Positions 7,771 through 14,229 of a stretch of 14,926 nt of DNA are shown here, piece after piece. The notes below the pieces were generated by a model that saw only the letters and a list, made by a program, of their open reading frames with translations, did no database searches and had not been told where the DNA came from. The position numbers and the translations under genes are program-made. Positions within the stretch are counted from its first letter, which is position 1. Every line of letters begins with the position of its first letter. Source of the DNA: Armatimonadota bacterium (GTDB lineage Bacteria; Armatimonadota; Fimbriimonadia; Fimbriimonadales; Fimbriimonadaceae); assembly GCA_023392285.1 (NCBI GenBank), contig JAEVZK010000043.1, positions 1-14,926 on the forward strand, read 5' to 3'.

Positions 7771-7799
7771 TGGCAGCTGTGAAGGGACGACCGCTGCCA
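7771..7799. other. Small hairpin after the membrane-protein gene
   Basis: TGGCAGC (7771-7777) and GCTGCCA (7793-7799) form a perfect 7-bp inverted repeat around a 15-base loop, 4 bases after the stop of the upstream gene. No T-tract follows, so it is a weak terminator candidate at best. It could protect the 3' end of the hsdR-hsdS-membrane protein transcript. The rest of the 119-base gap shows nothing clear. Confidence 0.3.
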
Positions 7800-7886
7800 C
7801 ACTCTCCCACGCCATCCACATGCGCCAGCTCTTCTGCAACGGGACGTTTTCTGCAGAATTGTAGTGATCCCAACATTTGATAAACA

Positions 7887-9467
7887 ATGCGTAGCGTAGA
7901 TCGAAAGACTGAAATTGCCCCTCTGGACGGGACTCCCGATAAGAAGCTCTTCTGGTCAATCATGAACGATTACGACTTCAAAACGGCTATTACCGAATTG
8001 GTGGATAACTGTTTTGACATCTGGATCAGAGAGGGCCGTCTAAATGATCTCGCAATTTATGTTGACGTTGACATTGATCGACAATTAGTCCGAATTAAAG
8101 ACAATGCAGCCGGAGTAAATCATGCTGAACTTCACAATTTGATCACCCCGGGTGGGAGCGCAAACGATCCTTATTCCGAGACGATAGGAGTCTTTGGGGT
8201 AGGTAGTAAAAGGGCTGCTATTGCAATCGCGGAATACATTACAATCCAAACTCGATATCGAGAAGAGCGTAGCTACCAAATTGATATTTCGCCCGAGTGG
8301 CTCGAATCTCCAACATGGGAGCTAGCTGCATACCAAGTTCCTGATCTTGCTGCTTCATCAACTTTTATAGAGTTCTCGCACTTGAGGAGAACGGTTTCAC
8401 AGTCTGATGTCGATGAACTACGTGTTCACTTAGCCGAGACATACGGTTTATTGTTGAACAAAGGTCGATCCTGTATTTTCCTGCAAGGTTTATCCATCGA
8501 TGCCATTACATTTGATCACTGGTCCTATCCGCCCGAATATCCTCCACAAGAGACTCTTTTTTCTGTTCAGCCGGAGGAAGGCCGTGACGTGCTTGTCGAA
8601 GTCAAAGCTGGGCTAATCTCCGACAGAGATCCTGTGAAGGAGAATTATGGAGTGTATGTCTATTGTAACGACAGGCTGGTTGTAAAAGAATTACGAACAA
8701 GAGATGTTGGATACAACATCACTGCAGAAGCTGGCAGACCGCATCCCGATGCGTCCCTTTGCCGAGTGATTGTTCATTTCGCTGGACCGGCGAGATTGAT
8801 GCCGTGGAACAGCAGCAAGAGTAATATCGTCCCTGGGCATCCTACGTTTCGCTTGGCTGCGCCAACTATCGTGCACCTGTGTGCATATTTTTCTAGGTTG
8901 TCGCGTGCGCTTAAAAATCAGTGGGACACTGATGTCTACCCATATCAGGAAGGAACAGCCGTAGAAATTCCTCCTGAGGAAGCTACATTTCCACAGCACA
9001 TCATTCTGCCTCCAATTCCGCGACAACGATCAACGCAAGTTGAGAAGCTCAAAGAGCAGAATGAAAGACAAATTGGGCTTGCTCCTTATCTAGTGGGATT
9101 GTTGGAAGCCGTGGCGATGGTGGATGTCATCTCACGTCAGAGGCTGGAGACAGGCAATCGACTCGCCTTAATTCTTCTTGATACAACGTTCGAAATTGCG
9201 ATCAAAGAATATCTCGTTCATAAACGGGATATGTTTTCAAGACAGAAGGTGGACAACATTCTTGGTAACAGAACGGATTCAATCGACTACCTCCGCTCAA
9301 AGATCGTGCTTGACGACGATATTTTCAGGTTGGCAGAGCATTACTACGAGCAGCGGAACAAGCTGGTGCATGAACGAGCAACCTTACAGGTTTCCGATCG
9401 AGATATAGAAATTTACCGAAGCGTAGTTCAAAGGCTGCTGACATCGCTTTATTACGCCATCTGGTAG
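7887..9467 (+). CDS. GHKL (Hsp90-like) ATPase with C-terminal HEPN-like domain
   Basis: This 526-residue protein begins with a GHKL ATP-binding fold. The N box is ITELVDNCFD with E37, D40, N41 and D44. The G1 box is KDNAAGV with D72 and G76. The glycine-rich G2 region is GVFGVGSKRAA (101-111). This is the ATPase core of Hsp90, MutL, MORC and topoisomerase VI-type proteins. The middle part resembles the transducer-like beta region seen after such domains (RLMPWNSSKSNIVPGHP). The last 130 residues are helical and end with HYYEQRNKLVHERATL. R490-N491-x3-H495 fits the R-x4-H signature of HEPN RNase domains. No membrane segment is seen. Start choice is uncertain: ATG 7887 has no Shine-Dalgarno motif, and an ATG at 7965 would cut just before the N box. 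The gene is much AT-richer than the hsd genes (8041-8100 has 20 G/C in 60). An RNA-cleaving abortive-infection role is inferred, not shown. Confidence 0.88.
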   Translation: MRSVDRKTEIAPLDGTPDKKLFWSIMNDYDFKTAITELVDNCFDIWIREGRLNDLAIYVDVDIDRQLVRIKDNAAGVNHAELHNLITPGGSANDPYSETIGVFGVGSKRAAIAIAEYITIQTRYREERSYQIDISPEWLESPTWELAAYQVPDLAASSTFIEFSHLRRTVSQSDVDELRVHLAETYGLLLNKGRSCIFLQGLSIDAITFDHWSYPPEYPPQETLFSVQPEEGRDVLVEVKAGLISDRDPVKENYGVYVYCNDRLVVKELRTRDVGYNITAEAGRPHPDASLCRVIVHFAGPARLMPWNSSKSNIVPGHPTFRLAAPTIVHLCAYFSRLSRALKNQWDTDVYPYQEGTAVEIPPEEATFPQHIILPPIPRQRSTQVEKLKEQNERQIGLAPYLVGLLEAVAMVDVISRQRLETGNRLALILLDTTFEIAIKEYLVHKRDMFSRQKVDNILGNRTDSIDYLRSKIVLDDDIFRLAEHYYEQRNKLVHERATLQVSDRDIEIYRSVVQRLLTSLYYAIW

Positions 9468-9534
9468 GGAAAACGACTGTAGTGTAGGTGTTTGTCATCT
9501 AGAGATCGGCTCTTCAGGAGGAGAGGCGCTAAGC

Positions 9535-9557
9535 CATAATCTGTGACACACTGTCAC
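9535..9557 (+). promoter_or_regulatory. Candidate promoter and operator of the toxin-antitoxin pair
   Basis: A -10-like CATAAT (9535-9540) is followed after two bases by the perfect palindrome GTGACA-CAC-TGTCAC (9543-9557), which ends 27 bases before the antitoxin ATG. The palindrome would cover the transcription start region. Antitoxins of this kind usually repress their own operon, so it is a plausible operator bound by the HTH-bearing DUF433 protein. No convincing -35 box is visible. Confidence 0.45.
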
Positions 9558-9584
9558 TAACGCACATATGAATGAGACCACCTG

Positions 9585-10250
9585 ATGGAAGACACGGCGC
9601 ACTACTTGGGAAAGGGAATATACGGCATGGTCGAGGCTTCTCGGCTCCTGCGTCGCCCGGTCGCGCGTGTTCGTCGTTGGGCCAACGGCTATACCTACAA
9701 CCGCACCTACGACGTCGGCCACCGCCCTCCAGTTCTGCAGACCGAGCGAAACGACAAAGCCGCACTGACCTTTGCCGAGCTAGTCGAACTCTTCTTCGTC
9801 CGCGAGTATTCCTCCGCAGGAGTGAAGATTCAAGAGATTCGCGCGACCGCCGAAGCGCTTAAGGAAGAGTATGGCGAACACCCATTTGCTCGTAAGCCGC
9901 TACTCACTGATGGAAAACGTCTGATTGCCGTCTCCGAACACGGCTTCATCTCGCCCTCAACCTCACAGCTCGTGGCAGACTTCGCCGCCATGTTTGTGAG
10001 GGAGTTAGAATTCGCGGACGACTTCGCCCGCCTCTGGCGGCCCAAGGAAGGCGAGGCAGAAATAGTCATCGACCCCGCGCGGGCTTTGGGTGAACCAATC
10101 ATTGAAGTTACCGGTACGCCGACCCGAACCGTGTTCGCAACCTTCCTGCTCGAACAAGACTTCGTGCGCGTTGCGGACTATTACGATCTCACCCCAACGC
10201 AGGTGCGCAAAGCCATTGAGTTCGAGCTTCGGTTCGCAGACGCCGCATGA
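9585..10250 (+). CDS. DUF433-type antitoxin with N-terminal HTH
   Basis: This 221-residue protein has a MerR-like helix-turn-helix region near the N-terminus (about 11-45, MVEASRLLRRPVARVRRWAN). A middle helical linker follows, and then a C-terminal DUF433 domain (about 160-214: IDPARALGEPIIEVTGTPTR, DLTPTQVRKAIEFE). The longer DUF433 proteins with this layout are known partners of PIN-like toxins and are thought to neutralise the toxin and bind operator DNA. The next gene, a PIN-like protein, overlaps its stop by 4 bases (ATGA), which supports a toxin-antitoxin pair. The start is taken as ATG 9585; an in-frame ATG at 9627 would remove the residues just before the HTH. A palindrome at 9543-9557 could be its binding site. 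The gene's GC content returns to the higher level of the hsd genes. Confidence 0.85.
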   Translation: MEDTAHYLGKGIYGMVEASRLLRRPVARVRRWANGYTYNRTYDVGHRPPVLQTERNDKAALTFAELVELFFVREYSSAGVKIQEIRATAEALKEEYGEHPFARKPLLTDGKRLIAVSEHGFISPSTSQLVADFAAMFVRELEFADDFARLWRPKEGEAEIVIDPARALGEPIIEVTGTPTRTVFATFLLEQDFVRVADYYDLTPTQVRKAIEFELRFADAA

Positions 10251-10627
10251 CCATCCTCTTTGACGAGAACATCTCCCATCATCTCGTCGAATTCCTCCAC
10301 CATGCTGGAGCTCCTGGGTCAGTACAACATGTTCGAAAGCTAAAGTGGAACGGAAAGCCTGATATCGAGTGGATGACGCTTGCGGTAAATGCTGGCTTTG
10401 GCATCATCAGCGCGGACCGCAACGACCGCACCCGCGGTCTTGCCGCCGAAGACCTGAAGAAGTTGGGAGCTCGCGTCCTTCTTCTTGGCGGCTTCTGGGA
10501 TGACTTACGCATTTGGGAAAAAGCGAAGTGGCTAGTCGCCAAGTGGGAACGGATAGCCGCCTGGTTCGAGGACACCACACCCGCTTGCGCAGTTATCGAC
10601 AAGGGCGGCAAGATCACGCCCCTCTGA
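10247..10627 (+). CDS. DUF5615 PIN-like toxin
   Basis: This 126-residue protein starts with MTILFDENISHHLVEFL, the typical opening of DUF5615/Mut7-C-like PIN proteins, where acidic residues bind metal for RNA cleavage. Candidate active-site acids are D6 and E7 in the first strand, D39 and E41 in KPDIEW, and D57 with D60 in SADRNDRTRG. Length fits the family (about 110-130). The start overlaps the antitoxin stop by 4 bases and hsdM starts 16 bases after its stop, so antitoxin, toxin and hsdM probably share one transcript. Such a pair placed between R-M genes could stabilise the locus or act as a backup that punishes loss of the system; that role is inference. RNase activity is not proven for most DUF5615 members. 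Confidence 0.82.
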   Translation: MTILFDENISHHLVEFLHHAGAPGSVQHVRKLKWNGKPDIEWMTLAVNAGFGIISADRNDRTRGLAAEDLKKLGARVLLLGGFWDDLRIWEKAKWLVAKWERIAAWFEDTTPACAVIDKGGKITPL

Positions 10628-10643
10628 TAAACTGCAATAGCTT

Positions 10644-12134
10644 ATGAGCAACCCCCAAGCCCTAGTCCAGAAGCTCTGGAACTACTGCAATGTCTTGAAG
10701 GATGACGGCCTGTCATACGGGGACTATGTAGAGCAACTCACATTCCTACTCTTCCTCAAGATGGCTGACGAGGGGAGTAAGCCTCCGTACAACAAGCCTT
10801 CACCAATTCCTGCCGGATACGACTGGGCATCGTTAGTGAAGCTCTCGGGCGACCAACTAGAAGTTCATTACCGCCACACGCTGGAGGAACTCGGGAAGCG
10901 GGGCGGGATGCTTGGCCTGATCTTCCGCAAAGCGCAGAACAAGATACAGGACCCCGCCAAGCTACAGCGCCTAATTGTCGACCTCATCGACCGCGAAAAC
11001 TGGATGATGTTGTCGGCAGACGTCAAGGGAGATGCTTATGAGGGCCTCTTGGAGAAGAACGCCCAAGACACCAAAGGTGGTGCTGGCCAATACTTCACCC
11101 CGCGTCCCCTCATTGCCGCCATCGTCGACTGCATGGCGCCAAAGATCGGCGAAACGGTTTGCGACCCTGCCGCTGGCACCGGTGGCTTCCTGCTCGCCGC
11201 CCACGACTACATCGCCCGAGACACGAGTCTCGATAAGGATCAGAAGAAGCTCCTCAAGAACGGCACCGTCTACGGCGTCGAGCTTGTCGACAGTGTCACC
11301 CGCCTCTGCGCCATGAACCTCCTCCTTCACGGCATCGGAGATGGAGCCAACGGTACGCTCCCGATCCAAACGCGAGACGGACTCGCCAGCAAACACGGTG
11401 AGTACGACATGGTGCTCACTAATCCGCCCTTCGGGCGAAAGAGCAGCGTCACCATCGTTGGTGAGGATGGGGACACCAGCAAAGAAACCCTCATCATCAA
11501 CCGCGATGATTTCTGGGCAACCACCAGCAATAAACAGCTCAACTTCGTCCAGCACGTCTTCACCATCCTGAAGCAGCACGGCCGCGCCGCCGTCGTCGTG
11601 CCAGACAATGTCCTTTTCGAAGGCGGAGCCGGCGAGATCGTCCGCCGTAAGCTGCTCGCGCAAGCCGACGTCCACACGCTGCTTCGCCTTCCGACCGGCA
11701 TCTTCTATGCGCAAGGCGTAAAGGCCAACGTGCTCTTCTTTGACCGTAAGCCCGCTGCCGAGAAGCCTTGGACGAAGTCGCTCTGGATCTACGATCTCCG
11801 CACCAACAAGGAGTTCACCCTCAAAACGCGAACGTTGAAGCGGGAAGACCTCGACGAATTCGTCGCTTGCTACAACCCTGCCAATCGCCACGAGCGCAAC
11901 TCCACTTGGAGCGAGCAGAACCCGCAAGGCAGGTGGAGGGAGTACACGTACGAGGAGATCGCCTCTCGCGACAAGTTCAACCTCGACATCACCTGGCTGC
12001 GTGACGAGAGCTTGGAAGATGGCGCCAACCTTCCGGAACCGGACGTACTTGCTACCGAAATAGTTGAAGACCTCCAAGCTGCTCTGGAACAATTCTCAGC
12101 GATATTGGGCGAGCGCGAAAGCATCGAAGCGTAG
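10644..12134 (+). CDS. hsdM: Type I R-M methyltransferase subunit
   Basis: HsdM transfers a methyl group from S-adenosylmethionine to adenine N6 in the target chosen by HsdS, and is needed for both modification and restriction. The protein has 496 residues, normal for the family. The N-terminal helical HsdM_N domain opens with ALVQKLWNYCNVLKDDGLSY and contains YVEQLTFLLFLKMADE. The SAM-binding motif I is DPAAGTGGF (174-182), preceded by GGAGQYFTPRPLI. The catalytic motif IV is NPPFG (260-264). Later conserved parts include VVPDNVLFEGGAG and RLPTGIFYAQGVKANVLFFD. All key residues are present. It is separated from hsdS by four genes and about 4.2 kb, which is unusual, since hsdM and hsdS normally sit side by side. 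No Shine-Dalgarno motif is visible before ATG 10644. Confidence 0.96.
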   Translation: MSNPQALVQKLWNYCNVLKDDGLSYGDYVEQLTFLLFLKMADEGSKPPYNKPSPIPAGYDWASLVKLSGDQLEVHYRHTLEELGKRGGMLGLIFRKAQNKIQDPAKLQRLIVDLIDRENWMMLSADVKGDAYEGLLEKNAQDTKGGAGQYFTPRPLIAAIVDCMAPKIGETVCDPAAGTGGFLLAAHDYIARDTSLDKDQKKLLKNGTVYGVELVDSVTRLCAMNLLLHGIGDGANGTLPIQTRDGLASKHGEYDMVLTNPPFGRKSSVTIVGEDGDTSKETLIINRDDFWATTSNKQLNFVQHVFTILKQHGRAAVVVPDNVLFEGGAGEIVRRKLLAQADVHTLLRLPTGIFYAQGVKANVLFFDRKPAAEKPWTKSLWIYDLRTNKEFTLKTRTLKREDLDEFVACYNPANRHERNSTWSEQNPQGRWREYTYEEIASRDKFNLDITWLRDESLEDGANLPEPDVLATEIVEDLQAALEQFSAILGERESIEA

Positions 12135-12175
12135 CGCCCCCTCCAGATTTTTCCGCACCAGCCGAAAATAGGAGC

Positions 12176-12865
12176 ATGAAGGCGGGGCTTTCGGTGGCGT
12201 TTGAGAGTGCGCGGGGCACGGCGGGGACGGCGGTGTTTAGCAACGGGCACTACGGACTCGTGGTCAAACCCAGGCACAAGGGGCGAGATCCTCAGTCACC
12301 GGCTCAACAGCGCATGCGCCTAATCATGAGCAAGGCGAGCCGCGCGTTCCGCGAGCTCACCGACTCCCAGCTCGAAGCTTGGAACGCCTACGCCGCGGGT
12401 CTGACCCGCGTCGACGCGCAGACCGGCCACCGCTACCACCCCACCGCTCAGACTCTCTTCGTCGGCTTCGCCACCAAGTTCCTCCAGGCCAACCCGGCTG
12501 GCTCGATTCCGCTCTACCCACCGTCGAGCGCCTTTGCCGGAGATCAGGTCCGAATCGCGGTGTCAGTCGCTCCGGGAGAGATCACTTTCACGGCAGACCG
12601 GCCCAATGCACCCGGCGTCACCACCGAGCTCCTGCTCCAGCCGCTCGCCAGCCGTGTGCGCAAAGCCTACGAGAAGGAGTTCCGCACGCAGGCTTTCCGG
12701 AGCTTTGAAGACGGCGAACTCTCCGCCACCCTCGCCGTCGAGCCCGGCTACTATGCCGCCGCCACCCGCTTCGTGAACACCGCGACCGGCCAAACCGCCC
12801 CGCTCCAGCCCTTCCCGGGTGTGCTCACCGTCCAATGGGGAGCCGAGACGGGCGAAGCAGCCTAA
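12176..12865 (+). CDS. Uncharacterised protein with LT.SQLEAWN-type core
   Basis: This protein has 229 residues. The N-terminal part (SARGTAGTAVFSNGHYGLVV, RDPQSPAQQRMRLIMSKASR, FRELTDSQLEAWNAYA) follows a pattern I know from a scattered family of uncharacterised, possibly phage-derived bacterial proteins: a GxAGxxxxxxNxYG opening, then NPxSxxQxxxR, then W/F-x-x-L-T-x-x-Q-x-x-AWN. The second half looks like a beta-sandwich (ITFTADRPNAPG, ELSATLAVEPGYYAAATRFV). There is no signal peptide. The function is unknown; the family resemblance is from memory and not an alignment. It starts 41 bases after hsdM; GGAG (12171-12174) is too close to the ATG to act as a normal ribosome site. It may be on the same transcript as hsdM, but nothing links it to restriction. 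Confidence 0.72.
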   Translation: MKAGLSVAFESARGTAGTAVFSNGHYGLVVKPRHKGRDPQSPAQQRMRLIMSKASRAFRELTDSQLEAWNAYAAGLTRVDAQTGHRYHPTAQTLFVGFATKFLQANPAGSIPLYPPSSAFAGDQVRIAVSVAPGEITFTADRPNAPGVTTELLLQPLASRVRKAYEKEFRTQAFRSFEDGELSATLAVEPGYYAAATRFVNTATGQTAPLQPFPGVLTVQWGAETGEAA

Positions 12866-12878
12866 GGGACTACTTCGT

Positions 12879-12882
12879 GGAG
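12879..12882 (+). promoter_or_regulatory. Ribosome binding site deciding the DUF2726 start
   Basis: GGAG ends 6 bases before ATG 12889, the standard Shine-Dalgarno spacing. That favours MLFLIILIVAL as the N-terminus over ATG 12835 or ATG 12883, which would overlap the previous gene or sit directly on the GGAG. Confidence 0.5.
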
Positions 12883-12888
12883 ATGCCT

Positions 12889-13368
12889 ATGTTGTTTCTT
12901 ATCATCCTCATTGTCGCGCTGATCCTCATCGGTCTGTTCATGCCGAAGCAGAAGCGGAGTCGCGCGCTTGCCCCGCCGAACTTCTCCTGGCGCAAACTCC
13001 TCACTGAGGCTGAGTGCTTCTTCTTTCAGCACTTGAGAGAGGCCCTGCCCTCCTATGTGCTCATCTGCCCGAAGGTCCGTCTTGCCGACATTCTAAAACC
13101 GAATGGCAGTTGGCGCGAGCAGTTCAACCGAGTCAGCCAGAAGCACATCGATTTCGTCCTGGTCGACCCATCCACTTGGCAGATCATCGCCGCCATCGAG
13201 CTTGACGACCGCTCCCACGCGTCTGAAAAGGCTAGGAGGGACGATCAATTCAAAGACGCCGCCTTCGCCTCCGCGCAAATCCCCCTCCACCGAGTCAGAT
13301 GCGCGAGCCGATATGATGTAGCTGCTCTTCGAGCCGCCATCGACCGGTCGATCAATGCCGCTGCCTAG
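12889..13368 (+). CDS. Membrane-anchored DUF2726 protein
   Basis: The protein has about 160 residues from ATG 12889. An N-terminal hydrophobic segment (LFLIILIVALILIGLFM) is followed by basic residues, so it is probably a single anchor with the body in the cytoplasm. The rest matches DUF2726, a small domain related to PD-(D/E)xK nucleases: WRKLLTEAECFFFQHLREAL, then HIDFVLVD and AAIELDDRSH, then RRDDQFKDAAFASAQIPLHRV. The D of HIDFV and the E-L-D of AIELDD are the candidate acidic residues; a classical E-x-K is not obvious, so nuclease activity is uncertain. The frame is open back to 12835, which would overlap the upstream gene by 31 bases; the ribosome site supports the shorter form. It is the last intact + strand gene before the pseudogene. 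Confidence 0.8.
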   Translation: MLFLIILIVALILIGLFMPKQKRSRALAPPNFSWRKLLTEAECFFFQHLREALPSYVLICPKVRLADILKPNGSWREQFNRVSQKHIDFVLVDPSTWQIIAAIELDDRSHASEKARRDDQFKDAAFASAQIPLHRVRCASRYDVAALRAAIDRSINAAA

Positions 13369-13485
13369 CCTCAGGGCGTATTGTGAATGCGCAGACCGGA
13401 TTGCTAGCGCAAACCACTTTCGCTGGGAATCATCCGCAGGGCGGTGCCAGGCACAAAGCGGAAGGAACCTTTCGTAGTAGCTCAC

Positions 13486-14205
13486 ATGCCAGCACCGGTG
13501 TTCCTGAAGCGTGGCTATTTTCTTGGCGATAATCGGCGCGGACCGTTCAAGCGGAAACGTACTGCTCACCCTGACCAGCTACGAAGGCGGCGGACTTCAC
13601 CCAATTCACGTGCATGAAGACCCCGGCTTCTTCTTGCTCCTGCGGGGCCAGCACCGCGAACTGAGGCAAAGCTGCGACTTCTATCAGAGTCCGGCAACCG
13701 CCGTCTTCCACAGCGAATCTGATGATCACGGTACGGAGCTGGGCCCCCTCGGAATGACGGGTCTAAATATCTCAGTGCGTCGGGGCTGGCTCGCTAGCCT
13801 GGGTGAAGCGGTAGGGGACAACCCGCCGCAACGGCTCGACCTCGACCCCAAGTCGCTTGTTTAGCCCTGAAGTTGTTCACCTGCGGCCTGAATGAAACCA
13901 CTCCCGACGAAGAGGTTGATTCTCTGGCCATCGAGCTCTTTTCGCGGCTCGACGGAACCGCCGAAGCACGAGTTCCACGGTGGCTGGAGCGGGGTAGGCA
14001 AGCGATTCTTGACCGTTATGCGGAGAATATCAGCCTTCGAATCCTCGCCGAAGAAGCGAGCGTTCACCCCGGCTATTTCGCCCGCACCTTTCGCCGCCTC
14101 TTCGGCACGTCCGTGCAAGAGCTCCTGCATGCCACACGCGTCTCGAATGCGGTCTCGTTGATATCCGAGCGCGCAACGCTCGCGGAGGCCGCTGCGGCGA
14201 CCGGA
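13486..14205 (+). pseudogene. AraC-family regulator, frameshifted and truncated
   Basis: Parts of one AraC-type regulator appear in successive frames. From ATG 13486 one frame gives MPAPVFLKRGYFLGDNRRGP, like the start of such proteins. A second frame (from about 13541, inside an open frame beginning at 13511) gives the cupin-like sensor half, with HPIHVHEDPGFFLLLRGQHR, and stops at 13862-13864. A third frame continues with LALKLFTCGLNETTP and the first DNA-binding helix-turn-helix (LRILAEEASVHPGYFARTFR, RLFGTSVQELLHATRV). The second helix-turn-helix is missing: the similarity ends after LAEAAAATG near 14205. At least two frameshifts and a 3' deletion make it a dead gene. Sequencing error could explain a frameshift but not the missing end. 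Confidence 0.78.
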
Positions 14206-14229
14206 ACGCAAGATACGCCGAACACCAAA

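Noticed and set aside
7878..7885. TGATAAAC shared before the GHKL gene and before hsdM (10625-10632)
   Set aside because: The two sites lie at different distances from their start codons (1 and 11 bases), and the second contains the toxin's stop codon; likely chance.
10971..12092. A 373-residue minus-strand open frame opposite hsdM
   Set aside because: The + strand frame carries all HsdM motifs; the antisense frame is long only because high-GC codon use lacks stops on the opposite strand.
13444..13454. GTGCCAGGCAC palindrome in the 117-base gap after the DUF2726 gene
   Set aside because: Only 5-bp arms around a single central base, no T-tract and no second copy in the window; too short to call a terminator or an insertion-sequence end.
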